Positions 24,988-36,923 of a stretch of 64,000 nucleotides of DNA are shown here, piece by piece; within the stretch, counting starts at the first letter, position 1; each line of letters opens with the position of its first letter. A program made the position numbers and the translations under genes. A model generated the notes under the pieces. The model saw only the letters and a list, made by a program, of their open reading frames with translations, had not been told where the DNA came from and did no database searches. Source of the DNA: Eleusine coracana subsp. coracana (Eukaryota > Streptophyta > Magnoliopsida > Poales > Poaceae); NCBI GenBank assembly GCA_032690845.1, contig CM064430.1, positions 5,132,949 to 5,196,948 of the forward strand, in the 5' to 3' direction.

Positions 24988-25944
24988 ATGGGTGACCACG
25001 GCTTTGAGGAGCTGGCACACGACGGGTGGCGCTACACCACCGGCCTTCACCACCGCGGTTTTCCTACTCTTTTGTGGGGCCTACTACGTTTGCTGGGCTA
25101 TGTGGAACCGCCGTCCTACCGTGGGCTCGAGGTCTGCCGCCACGGCCTGACCCTAGCTGAGGTGCATATCAGCGTGTCCACCCACCCACGCAGCCCCAAC
25201 CTGCCGGGGATGGAGAGCACGGTGACGGGCGGGAGCCTTCGGGAGGGCCTGGAGAGAGCCGCCCATAGGGCTCTCACCCACTTCTGCAGGCGCCACACCA
25301 CAGTACTCTCGGGGACCCCGTTCGAGATGATTCCCATATGGCACCAGGCCAACCCGGTCTGGCAGAGGCGCGTAAGGCGCATTGCCCGTGATGACTACTC
25401 GGAGTACCACGAGGGGTACGACCGCATATCCTACTACGCCGAGTGCCTCCACAACTTGGATGAGGAGTCGAGCAGCCACAGCAGGATCCTACTAGCAGAA
25501 GCTGAGCAGGTAAGGGTGCAGAGGAACGACCTATAGACGCAGGTTGACGCACAGCAGAGGGAGATTCAGCGGCTGACCGCTGCTCTTCAGGCGAGCGAGA
25601 CTCGCGTGACCGAGGTTACAGGACAGTGTGACGCCCTTGAGCAGGAGGTGGATAGGCACGGCGTGATTATGTAGCAGCGCGCCAACCACAACGAGCACCT
25701 ACAGCAGCAGTTGGCGGCTGCCTAGCAGGAGATGGAGCTTATGGGCGAGGACCTAGAGAACCTGGCCCATGAGAACCAGGGCCTGCAGGAGCAGCTGGAG
25801 GCAGCACTGGCGCCACCGGTGGCACCAGAGGAGGAGGACCCAGAGGAGGACATGGACGAGGAGTCCGACGTAGACTACGAGCCTTCGGCACCGATGGGGG
25901 CAGACCGTCCAGGACCCTCCGGCATGGCTGGAGACAGGGAGTAG
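24988..25944 (+). pseudogene. Tekay leader ORF, interrupted by three TAG stops
   Basis: The frame begins at ATG 24988 (MGDHGFEELAHDGWRY) and ends at the TAG at 25942. It encodes a globular N-terminal region of about 160 residues followed by a long Gln/Glu-rich coiled-coil-like region and an acidic tail (PEEEDPEEDMDEES). In-frame TAG codons interrupt it at 25534, 25672 and 25723, each in a Gln-rich stretch. An ORF of this kind lies upstream of gag in Del/Tekay-type elements of grasses; its function is not established. Without the stops it would be about 318 codons. Confidence 0.65.
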
Positions 25945-26263
25945 TAGGTCGTAGTAGGCATGAGCAGGTCGGGCAGGTAGGACAGAGTGGGTAGGTAGCT
26001 TTTGTCGATTCACGTTAGGTTGTTGTATTTTGGGGATCACCCGCGTGAATTTCTTTTGTGACTCGATGGCCACATATTCCGAGTTATGTACTGCAGACCT
26101 TATTGACTTGTACTTGCACTTATGTTAGTTTATGGATGCAAACTTTATCGGAAAAATGTTGGCTGTTTCATTATTACCTGTGTTGCGATGTTATATGAAT
26201 TCATTTATGCAATAATGTTGTTGGAAAAGCGGCTAATTGGAATCCCTATTCTTGCATTTCAGA

Positions 26264-29200
26264 ATGGTTCGTACCCACAACACCAACGAGCTCCACGACG
26301 AGCAGCCCGAAAGCTCCAGGGCTAGGGAGGATAACACTCAACATGAGGCTCCACCACCACCTCCCAACCCCATGCAGATGATGGTGCAGTTCTTTGCCAG
26401 CATGATGGAGAACCAGCAGCAACAGACGAAGTTCATGCGGGAGTTGGCACAATAGAATGTGGCCAACAGAAATGCTAGGGGCAACAACGATGGCGTAGCA
26501 CAGAACAACACCTACGCCGACTTCCTCGCCACCAGGCCACCTACATTCAGCTCCACCACTGAATCCATGGAGGCTGAAAACTTCCTCCGCATGCTCGAGT
26601 CCAAGTTTGGGCTTCTCAACTGCACGCCTGTGTAGAAGACGTTGTTTGCGACACAGCAGCTGCATGGTGCAGCTGGGGCATGGTGGGCCAACCATGTCGC
26701 CTCAGTTGGGGAGAACCGCAGATTACTTGGGACGAATTCAAGACAGCGTTCCGTCCACACTATATCCCTGCAGGGCTTATTCGTAGAAAAGCACGGGAGT
26801 TCGCAACCCTGAAACAAGGCAACCGCAGTGGCGAAGAATTCTGGGAGGAGTTCAACCGCCTGGTGCTCTACGCTCCCGAACAGGTAGACACCCCCACCAA
26901 GCGCAAGGACCGATTCTTGGAGGGACTCAGCGCAGAGTTGCAAGACCGCCTCAACCTCAACATGGGCGGCACATTCGCCGAGTTCGTCAACAATGCTATC
27001 ATTGCAGAGGATGGGTTCCGCAAGGTGATGGCAGAGCGGAAGAGATCTGCTAGTGCCATGGGGTCATCCGGTGGGCCCCCACAGAAGTATCGCATGGTGT
27101 ACATGGATCCCTCGGGACAGAGGTATCGTTCCACCCCCGTGTCAGCACCATTTCCACGTCCACCCCAGCAGTCTCAGCAGCAACCCCAGGCACCCCATCA
27201 ATAGCAGAACCAAGGCGGATATCGTCCATAGCAACAGCGGGACACCCAGACAGGGCCTTTTCCCTGTTACAACTTCGGTCGTCTTGGACATTTTTCGAGG
27301 GAGTGCACCTTCCCCAAGAGGAACATGGGCCAGAACCCCCAGAGGAACAACAACAACAGCGGCAACAACAATCACAACAACAAGGAACCCGTCCGCTTGG
27401 GCCGCGTGAACAATACCACTCTGGAGGAGATTTCGGAGAACAGCCCCATCCTCGCTGGTATGTTCTCTGTTCGAGGCCATTCTGCGCTTATTCTATTTGA
27501 TTCTAGGGCATCGCATAGTTTTGTCAATGGGTTCTTCGTTGATAAACACCAGCTGCCTCATACCCTTATGAAAACCAGATATACCATTAGATCAGCTGGT
27601 GGGCAAACCCCTGCTCTCTATGAAATTGAGAAACTCCCCATAACCCTAGGAACAAAGGTTTACTCTACTAAATGCATGGTCTTAGATGGGAGCAACATTG
27701 ACATTATTTTGGGCATGCCTTGGATGAGACAACACAAGGCGGTGTTAGACATAGACGCTTACACCGTACACCTAAATTCTCCCACCCATGGCAGCACCAG
27801 TTTTCGAGTAGTACCCCCACAACTGGCTGCACCTGTAATTCACCACACCACAGCCAAACAAGTAAGAGACATCCCAGTGGTTAATGAGTTTCTAGATGTG
27901 TTCCCTGATGATCTCCCTGGACTACCTCCGGATCGGGATGTTGAATTCAAGATTGAGCTTCAGCCGGGAACGACACCCATATCCAAGAGGCCGTATAAAA
28001 TGTCACCTAGGGAGCTAGCAGAGTTGAAGGAGCAATTGAAGGAACTGCTAGATAAAGGGTTTATTCGACCAAGTTCTTCACCTTGGGGCTGTCCGACATT
28101 GTTTGTAAAGAAGAAGGATGAGACCTTGAGACTATGTGTGGATTACCGACCACTCAATGTCGTGACTATCAAGAACAAGTATCCACTGCCCCGTATTGAT
28201 ATTCTCTTTGATCAGCTAATTGGAGCCAAGGTTTTCTCCAAGATTGATCTGCGATCTGGATACCACCAAATTAAGGTCCGTGCCGAAGATATCCCCAAGA
28301 CAGCCTTCTCCACTCGATACAGACTTTATGAGTACTTAGTGATGTCCTTTGGTTTGACAAATGCACCGACACACTTCATGTATCTCATGAACTCAGTGTT
28401 CATGCCAGAGCTGGACATATTTGTAGTGGTATTTATTGATGACATACTCGTCTACTCCAAGTCAGAAGAAGAACATGCAGAGCATCTCCGCATTGTGCTA
28501 CAGAGGTTAAGGGAACATCAGCTATATGCTAAGTTTAGCAAGTGCGAGTTTTGGTTGAAGCAAGTACCATTTCTGGGCCATGTCATCTTAGAAGAAGGCA
28601 TAGCAGTAGATCCTAGCAAAGTGAGAGATGTACTGAACTGGAAGACACCGAAGACTGTATTTCACATACGTAGTTTCCTTGGATTGGCTGGTTACTACCG
28701 TCGTTTCATACCAAATTTCTCCAAGATTGCAAAACCCATGACTGAGCTATTGAAGAAGGAAAAGAAATTTGTGTGGGATCAAGGCTGCGAGAACGCTTTT
28801 CAAACCCTAAAGAAGCATCTCACGACTGCCCCAGTATTAGCTCAACCGGATCTGGGGAAACCATTTGATGTCTATTGCGATGCTTCGGGTATTGGATTAG
28901 GGTGCGTGCTCATGCAAGACGGTAGAGTCATCGCTTATGGGTCCAGGCAACTGAGGAAGGATGAGCAGAATTATCCTGCACATGATCTAGAATTGGCCGC
29001 AGTGGTACTAGCATTAAAGATGTGGAGACACTACCTGCTTGGTAATCTAGTTTGTATCTACACCGATCACAAAAGCTTGAAGTACATCTTCACTCAGGAT
29101 CATCTGAACATGAGGCAACGTCATTGGTTGGAATTGATTAAAGACTATGAGCTGGAAGTGCATTACCACCCTGAAAAAGCAAATATCATGGCTGATGCAC

Positions 29201-30765
29201 TAAGTCGTAAGGCTCAGTGCCACCATATAATGGTCAGCCCACAAGGGCGGGATGGTCACTATGTCCAGGTAACACCTCACGGAGCTCTCTATAACCTAGC
29301 GTTGGTACCTACTTTGCGAGAAGAGATAGTAGAAGCCCAGAAGGACGATGTTGGCATGGCACACCTTAGAAGGAGACTAAAGGAGGGCGATGCTAAAGTC
29401 CAGTGTTTTCGGGAAGACGTAGAAGGTGTGTTATGGTTCAAGGATCGCCTAGTAGTGCCTAAGAATCAAGAACTTCGCAAGAAGATTTTGGACGAGGCTC
29501 ATGTCGCGAAGTACTCCCTGCACCCAGGAAGCAATAAGATGTACCACGACTTAAGATCTAGGTACTGGTGGACTCGTATGAAGAGAGAAATAGCACGATA
29601 TATCGCAGAGTGTGATACCTGCCACCGAGTCAAGGCCGATCATTTGAAGAAGGCAGGCCTACTGCAACCCCTGAGTGTTCCAGCTTGGAAATGGGATGAC
29701 ATCAATATGGATTTCATTGTTGGATTACCACTGACGTCACGAAAGTTTGACTCTATCTGGGTTATTGTTGATCGGCTGACCAAGGTTGCACACTTCATAC
29801 CGGTGTCCACCCGATTCCGAATGCAACAATATGCACAAATATACATCGATCGAATTCTCTGCTTGCATGGTGTGCCCAAGACCATCGTGTCGGATAGAGG
29901 TTCCCAGTTTGTTGGATGCTTCTGGGAGCAGCTCCATACATCATTGGGCACGAAGTTAATTAAAGGTTCGGCATACCACCCCCAAACGGACGGTCAGACA
30001 GAAAGGGTGAACCAAATATTAGAGGACATGTTGAGGGCCTATGTCTTAAATCGCAGCAAGAAATGGGATGAGTGTTTACCATTGGCCGAGTTTGCATACA
30101 ACAATAGTTACCAAGAGAGCATCAAAATGGCGCCATTCGAGGCTCTATATGGTCGCCGATGTCGCACACCGTTGAGTTGGTCAGAATCAAGGGAGAGAGT
30201 AATATTCGGCCCAGAATTAGTGCAACAAGCTGAAGAGAAAGTACTAGAAATCCAGTCTAATCTACGAGCAGCTAAATCCAGGCAGAAAAGTTATGCAGAT
30301 AAGAGACGTCGCCCATTGGAGTTTAAATTCAGTGATATGGTCTATCTCCGAGTATCACCAACTAAAGGTGTGCAGCGATTTGGGATACGTGGGAAGTTAG
30401 CACCCCGCTATATCGGCCCCTACCCAATCCTCGCCAGATGCGGACCTGTAGCCTACAAACTACAGCTACCCAAAGAGCTCGCTGGAGTGCATGACACATT
30501 CCACGTGTCCTAGCTGAAGAAATGTTTAAAGACACCCGTAGACGTGCCTTTGGAAAATACGGATCAGTTACAACCCGACTTGACATACTCTGAGCGCCCG
30601 GTGAAGGTACTAGATGAGAAGGAACGAGTAACTCGTAAGAAGACGCTCAAGTTCTACAAGGTCCAATGGAGCAACCACACCGCGAAGGAGGCTACTTGGG
30701 AGACGGAAGAGTTCCTACAAAGTTACTACCCCGAATTCCTACACCAGCACCTAGGTAAATCGTAG
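26264..30765 (+). pseudogene. Tekay gag-pol polyprotein, broken
   Basis: The start is ATG 26264, just after a CTTGCATTTCAG that resembles a splice acceptor. The order is: gag capsid (to about 27200); a zinc knuckle near 27265 in which the second Cys is Phe (CYNFGRLGHFSREC); protease near 27485, where the active-site DSG reads DSR; reverse transcriptase with FIDDILVYS near 28435; RNase H near 28870; integrase zinc region near 29520-29630; integrase core with DFIVGLP, VSDRGSQF and ERVNQILED; then a chromodomain (FYKVQWSNHTAKEATWE) near 30655. TAG stops lie at 26453, 26633, 27202, 27229 and 30511, and one single-base shift near 26735 changes the frame. The stretch 27325-30510 is open for 1062 codons. 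The protein would copy and insert the element; this copy cannot make it whole. Confidence 0.9.
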
Positions 30766-30795
30766 TACTTTCCTTAATCTCGAGACGAGATTTCT

Positions 30796-30810
30796 TTAAG
30801 GGGGGAGGGC
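30796..30810 (+). other. Polypurine tract
   Basis: TTAAGGGGGGAGGGC lies directly before the right LTR start at 30811. This is where the plus-strand primer of a Ty3-type element sits, and its position confirms the LTR boundary. Confidence 0.7.
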
Positions 30811-33800
30811 TGTGACACCTCTGGTGTCAGGCACTCCCATGACACGCCCTAGGATCACACCCCACAAGTATAAGAGCCTAAAATAGAAGTTTGAATTTAA
30901 ATTGATCAAATTCAAATCTGAAATCAAGTCGATTTGGTTGCCGTTGAACTATAAGTTTAAAAATTTTAATAGAACTTACCCCCACCAAAAATATATGTTG
31001 GACTCCATGATCAATTAGAATTTTTAGGAATTTTTTAGATTTTTATTTGAGTAACTGATGCCCTAAATAAATGGTAAAAGGGTCAAAAACTAGCTCCCTT
31101 CACAAAATTCCTATTTAAATTCGGTTAGGGGCTAGTGATAGTTAGTATTTTTATAAAATAGTGCCCATATTTTTAGATTTCACATAGGATCAATGGTTTT
31201 AAAGTTGTAAAAAATATGAAAGTGATGCTGTTTCGAAAACCAACAAAAAAGAAAAGAGGAGTGGGTCCCACTCGTCAGCCACCTTCCTCTCTTCCTCCTC
31301 TAGCGTGGGGCCGGGCTGCCGGCGCCGACGCGCCACGTGGTGCCCGTACACCGGCGGCAGCCGTGGCGGTCGGCCCGATCGGGGCAAAACCGAGGCCTGG
31401 TCGCCCCCGGTTTCGGCGCCCTGCTTGTTTCTGTTTTCCACTCCCTATCGTTTTTTTTCCTCACCACCGTGACCACCATTGCTTAGGAGTTGAAGCTTCA
31501 GGTGTCGCCTCCTCGCACCCGGCCGGTGCGGATCTGCCGGCTCAAACCGAGCATCTTGCCCTCCTCCTCCACCCTCTCAAGTTTCGTCGCTCGAAACCCA
31601 CTGTACAAGCCACAATAATTCGTCGACTGCTACTGGTCCCCGGAGCTTTGCCGCTCATCGCCGGCTACTCCGATGAGCTACTTCCTTTGGGACCATCTCA
31701 ACCGGGATCACGTCGAGCTAAGCTTCACATAGATATTTTATTTGGATTTTTTCGTGGCCGTTTGGTCCACTCCGGCGACGCGCCGCGGACCTCCGGCGTG
31801 GCCTTGGGTGCACCACAGTGCGGTGTGGCCTTGGGTGTGCCCTGATCTGATTGGCCCAAAGCCATTTTTCCATTTTCTGTGTTAAACAAAATTCCAGAAA
31901 TTACTAGCAAACTTGTAAAATGCGTAACTAATTCGTTATTAGGTATTTCGAGGTCATACAAAATTCTTTGTGCTCCTCTGATTATGTACTATTGGGGAAA
32001 AATATCAAACCCTCTCCCATATTAGTATTATTATCGGAACTAAATTAATTAGGCAGCACACTAAATAATTCATAAGTAATTCCATATTGTCTTTTTCCTT
32101 ATTTTAATTATTTAAAATTCTTTACCCCATGTATGTTTATGAAACTTGGCCCATAAATCCCTCTTAATATGTTATACTTATAGTAAATAGCTCATATGAT
32201 TACCACTGCTAGAACCATGTTGAATTAATTTTTGTCCTCTAAGGTTTCATATTAAATTAATTGTTTAGTTGTATATTAGAGCTCTATCTACAATATATCT
32301 AGCAATATCCACAACACGTTGAAAACGCTATTTGGTCAGAACCCATTGCCATGTACTATCTTGCATGTTTATATCGATCACGATGAGCTTGCATACACAT
32401 CGTACTTTCTATGCATAATTACCGCGTTTATTTACTGGAGATCATGAAGGAAATACACTATACGCGCTCACCTTATGCCTCCATTTTGTACGTTATATTT
32501 GCTGAACCAATCAACACATCCCGAGCTCATCAGACATATTAAAATTAGTCTTATTTAATTAGACTGCCATGAGTCTTTCTCATACACAATATTGCTTCTG
32601 CATCATATAGGTCACGAGGTGAATCACGTGGAAGTGGGACCCGAGGAGGAGCCAGAAGGACCCAATGGTGAACCCGCTAACCAGGAACCCGCTCAAGGCA
32701 AGCCCCGGTGCATCCCACCAAGTTTTATTGCTTTCTATTTAATCACTAGATAGTGTGTGTAGGCTTGCCTGTGCATTCGGTTTACAGGGGTTGTTTGAAA
32801 ACTTAGAATTACAGTAGGATCTCCTTACCCAGTTTTAGCCACAGGATGGTAGTTGCTCTGCTTAATTTAGGACGATCATTTGTGGAGTGGTAAGGAGACC
32901 ACTCGTAGATCTGGAAATACTATTACTTGGGAACATTGTCAAGAGGAAAGAAAGGTGGCACGCGATAACAAATGAAGACCGGATGAGCAACTAGGTGAAA
33001 AGGGAAGGACAACTTGTCTTCAAGGAGGTAGCCCCGTCCGACTCACACCTAAGGCTACGCCTCGTGTCCGGCCCATGGGATTAAGTTTGAATGTACTGTT
33101 TGCATACTAGAGTTATGGGCCCAGTAAACTGACGTAGCTACGACTACTGCCTGGTTGGAAGATAGCCTTCTCCCTTCTTTGGTGGAACTGGGGCTGAGGG
33201 GAGGGAAGAATCCACCCAAGGATGGCGGCACGGGGCGCATCGCGTTGGGGGACCCTCCTCGGGTTAGTCTGGACCCGGAAGACCTTGTGGTACCGTAGCG
33301 AAAGGTTGCTCCATGCGGCTTCTTGGAAGCGTGTATGGATCGTGCAAGCAGGTTCTCCTGCAGGATGTAAATCGATTCGAGTCGCTGCCCCTCACAGTAA
33401 TGAGTACCACTTGATAACTCCGCCGGAACAGTGTTGGAAGCCATTAATTTGTTGAAAGGGTTTAATATTGCTGTTTGGAAATTATTATTAATTGTATTGC
33501 AACCATGATTGTTGTAGCCATAGTGCAAACTAAATTTACTATTTACCTATTAACTTAATCTGATGCTAAAACTTGAAAACTAGGGATTTATTCTTAGGCG
33601 GGCTTTTGGCAACATGAACCCTACCTTTAGCCTGTGCATGTCTGGGAGTCGGTTGTAGTTGGCCACCTTGACGGGTCAGTCTTGCTGAGTAAACTAGTTA
33701 CTCAGGGTGACGTTCTATGTGGTTTTTAGATGACCAGGGCGGAGACTGCCACTGTGGTGGGAGATTCCACTGGGAAGGCCAGAGACCTGACTGCTGGAAC

Positions 33801-34157
33801 ATCGAGTGGGAATGGTGCACCGATGATGAGGAGGAGTAGGCTATTGATTGCCAGCAAGGTGTTTGGGCAAACACCTACAAGTCGGATGTTCTGTGTGAAT
33901 CTTCGTGAGAGGGTGAATATATCTTACTTATCTCGTTGGACCATTTTATTTCCATTAAACTCTTCGCTTCTGCACTTTTAAAGACTCTGGTTTGTAATGT
34001 AAATTCGGATATATGTAAAACTCTGTACACTATCTATGTTCTCTTTGCAATTATATTCGTCTGTCATATGTTGTACTATTGGACGTCGCAGCGCGTGACG
34101 TCACCCGAGAATGATCCTGGAACGGAGCCGGCTCCGTGGTAAGCCGGTTCTGTTACA
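30811..34157 (+). repeat. Right LTR, 3347 bp, abutting gene E
   Basis: It starts TGTGACACCTCTGG after the polypurine tract and ends GGTTCTGTTACA, followed by AAGAT. The last base is three bases before the ATG of copy E. It may therefore supply the promoter for that gene. Compared with the left LTR it has two deletions of about 65 and 115 bp and scattered substitutions; the last 1.5 kb is nearly identical. Confidence 0.9.
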
Positions 34158-34160
34158 AAG

Positions 34161-35327
34161 ATGATCCGGCGGTATGTGAACATGGTAGCCGCAAACTACA
34201 GCAGCTGCAAGTATTCGCTGCACCGCCTTGACGTTGCCAAGCACCTGTTCCACCCATCTACAGCCCACGCAGAAGCAGCAAACGAGAAGGAAGCGAACAA
34301 TAATGGCGGCTGGCCATCAAAGATCGGGACACTGCAGCAATTGCCTCCGGTGAGCATGTGCTTCGAGGTCTTCCCTTATCAAGTGAACAAGCGTATGTGG
34401 ACACCTAACAACAACTTTGCGCTCGTGAGCCCCCGCAGCAGCGACAGCAGGATCATTCGTATCAGCAACAAAGGCGACGCCATAGTCTACGACGTCATCT
34501 CACGCTCCACCGTCACCATTCCCTGCTTCGAAGGTCCCCTGGCCATTAAACGCACCATCATCCCTATCGCTTGTGCTGGGATGAAACAAGACAAAGTCTA
34601 CGTCATCAATGCACAATATGGGTACCGTAGCTTCAAGGTCCTGGACTTCAACGAGCACCCTCACCAGTGGCAGGATCTCCCAGCATTTCCCTTTCCCGAA
34701 GATTATGTCAACCATTCCTCCACGCTGCTCGACGACGGTGCCACCATCTGCGTGTTGGACAAGAGTAACGGCACATACTGCTTCGACACGAGGAGTTTGA
34801 AGTGGTGGCAAGCTGGGGACTGGTATATACCCTTCAACGGTAGGGCTGAGCACGTCCCCGAGCTTGGCGCCTGGTTCGGTTTCTCTCCCTTCCGTCGCAT
34901 TTTCCTCAGCCATGGCCACCAACTCTGCGCATCCTCAGACCTGTCCCGCATGGACGCTCACCCAGCACCAACGCTGCAGCACGTCTGGGAATACCTCAGA
35001 CCGCTGGAGGAGGAAGAGAAGATCGCACTAGGTCAGCGGTTCCTGAACGCTGTTGTTACAAGAAGGGTAGAGTGGGAGGAATTAGACCGCCAGCTGCTCA
35101 ACCTAGGCGGAGGCAGGTTTTGCATTGCTAACAGGTTCCAGGAAACCCAGAGCGTAAGCCACACCCAGTTTGAACATTTAGACGACTTTGGAGAAGAGTT
35201 TCTTGTGCTCACCGGGGTGGAGGTGCTTCGTAGCAGTGGCGGCGATGGTGAAGCGAGGCTCCGGATGGTGAAGCACAAGTCCTTACAATACATGTCTAAC
35301 AATGAACAAATCGAGTCAGTGCTCTGA
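34161..35327 (+). CDS. DUF1668-like protein, copy E, intact
   Basis: The ATG at 34161 opens 388 uninterrupted codons to a TGA at 35325. Family motifs in order: RRYVNMVAAN (3-12), YSLHRLDVAKHLFHPS (about 18-33), a RIIRIS block near 95, SFKVLDFNEHPHQWQDLPAF near 155, YCFDTRSLKWWQAGDW near 206, AEHVPELGAWFGF near 230, LCASSDLSRM near 253, LQHVWEYLRPLEEEEK near 270, LLNLGGGRFCIAN near 313, LVLTGVEVL near 348 and LRMVKHKSLQYM near 367. There is no signal peptide or membrane segment. The repeats suggest a kelch-like beta-propeller; no catalytic motif is seen and the function is unknown. It is the only intact copy in the window. Its own promoter is 14.5 kb away; the right LTR of the Tekay element lies 3 bp before the ATG, so transcription, if any, probably starts in the LTR. 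Confidence 0.85.
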   Translation: MIRRYVNMVAANYSSCKYSLHRLDVAKHLFHPSTAHAEAANEKEANNNGGWPSKIGTLQQLPPVSMCFEVFPYQVNKRMWTPNNNFALVSPRSSDSRIIRISNKGDAIVYDVISRSTVTIPCFEGPLAIKRTIIPIACAGMKQDKVYVINAQYGYRSFKVLDFNEHPHQWQDLPAFPFPEDYVNHSSTLLDDGATICVLDKSNGTYCFDTRSLKWWQAGDWYIPFNGRAEHVPELGAWFGFSPFRRIFLSHGHQLCASSDLSRMDAHPAPTLQHVWEYLRPLEEEEKIALGQRFLNAVVTRRVEWEELDRQLLNLGGGRFCIANRFQETQSVSHTQFEHLDDFGEEFLVLTGVEVLRSSGGDGEARLRMVKHKSLQYMSNNEQIESVL

Positions 35328-36779
35328 TTAGGCAAATATATAGATGGGGGAATCTCGACGATTGGATAATCCATGCCCATCAAATAGGGGCAATAAGGTA
35401 CTCATATCATGGTCTTATGGCTTTTTATTAGTTCGTTATTTGTAATACTGGTAAATCAACTCGTGCATGCACGGGCTAGAGATGCTAATCAACAAAATGG
35501 TTGCATGTTGAAGTGCTAAGTAGAATGATTTGAATTGCATTGCTTTAGTGGCTTGGTATAGTATGTAGATGATTTGAAATAATGCGTTTGAGTAATACTC
35601 CAAGACTACACGATGGGCTGATCTAGTTTGTACAGAAACTAGTCGCAAATCTGTTCTTTTTCGGTGCTATACTATGAATGGGTTGAGTACCAGTCCTTTA
35701 TAGCTGGTTGTTGTTTTATTACTTTAACTGATATTTTTCAATAACACGTCCATACAAAAAAATAACATAAATAGAACGTGCATTGATGAAAAATTCACCA
35801 TGTGCTCTTTATTCTACCTTACTAGGCATTTTTTTTTCTGTGCTCTATTTTGAGACAATGGGAAAAACGGTCCAGACTTATGACTTATGAGATGCTAGCA
35901 CATCTAGCTGCTCTCGAATGAAATGAAAATTATATCACAAACATTGTTTGGATAAAAATTAGTAACCACAAATTCTATTGCTAACCTTCGTAAAGCTTCT
36001 TTTCTATGCTCTTGATCATGGTGAACATCAAATAAAGACCTCCGTAGCTTTTGTTTAAATTGAGAATTATAGGTAATATTAGCATATTTCCTGATCCAAA
36101 TTAAATCGTGATTATTCAGTTCTGCAAGCAACACGTCCATGTTTGAGATAATTTATATATTTTTTCCCAGTCTCCTGTTTTATAGATGGGCCACACCCAT
36201 GGATGACCATGGTGCTTGAGCGTTGTTGAAGACCCAATGGGCCTGACTCACCCTGCAAGGGGGTGGGACGCGGCTGCCTGCCCCACGAGCCACTCGGCCG
36301 CAACAGTCGAAACGGGCACTTGCGGCATCCCGCATGCAGCCGCTTCATCATTGCGGCACAGCACGCCGCCACTAGCCGACCCACAAGTTGGTCGTAACTG
36401 CGTTGTCTTGGTTGGATTGCTGCGTAACTGTGTTACTTGCTCGCGGACAATTGCGGTCCTAGGACGCTTGGTCACTGCGCTCGTCGCCAAGCCTGGACGC
36501 GAGCCAGCGGCAGCGTTCTGGTTGCGGGCGATCCGAACCGGCGGCAGCGCTCGATGACTCGAGTGTTAGTGTTCAACGCCGCGGGCATTGCGGCACCGTG
36601 GCTGCCCACAGGACGACAGCAATCATCCCATTACCAAAGTGGGATCCTTTGCGGCCTGTCTTGTGGGTTTTGGCGCGGGATGGCCCGGCGGCATTGCCGC
36701 CCGTGTCCCGCACCGCTTGCAGGCCTAGGCCTGATGGCACCTCGATAATAAACACTTCCAAAATGGCCCATTTCAGAAC
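35328..36779. other. Intergenic, no supported gene
   Basis: The first 850 bp are AT-rich. A 78-codon minus-strand frame at 35904-36140 has a basic, helical-looking composition (KQKLRRSLFDVHHDQEHRK), but I do not recognise it. About 36180-36760 is GC-rich with GCGGCA repeats and frames open on both strands, which indicates composition rather than coding. Nothing else is supported. Confidence 0.4.
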
Positions 36780-36923
36780 TAGACGACGACGGCATGCTGT
36801 GAGATGATCCCTTGCTGCCGTTGTAATCTATCTTCTCAATCGAGTTACTTATTCCGCTCGACGCTCACCGTCTTCAAGCGCCGCTCAAGATCGGCCAATC
36901 ATTGATTTGTTGCTACAAACCAT
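36780..36923 (+). promoter_or_regulatory. Leader of copy F
   Basis: The stretch with CTCACCGTCTTCAAGCGCCG and GTTGCTACAAACCAT matches the leaders near 19420 and near 44725-44800 upstream of copies D/E and H. It is split from the remains of copy F by the hAT element at 36924. Confidence 0.4.

Larger units (their letters stand above)
19648..34157 (+). mobile_element. Tekay-like Ty3 chromovirus, rearranged
   Basis: Two long LTRs (19648-23166 and 30811-34157) flank a leader ORF and a gag-pol frame ending in a chromodomain, all on the plus strand. LTRs of 3.3-3.5 kb, the extra leader ORF and the C-terminal chromodomain fit the Tekay/Del lineage. The structure is not a plain insertion: a gene fragment (copy D) lies between the left LTR and the internal part, and no primer-binding site follows the left LTR. 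Target duplications AAGAT lie at the left of the left LTR and at the right of both LTRs. Reading frames are broken by eight TAG stops and one frameshift, so the copy is not autonomous. Confidence 0.85.

Noticed and set aside
31216..31845. 209-codon frame in the right LTR and similar frames at 20069-20489
   Set aside because: GC-rich LTR sequence; the corresponding frame in the left LTR is interrupted by indels, and no motif is present.
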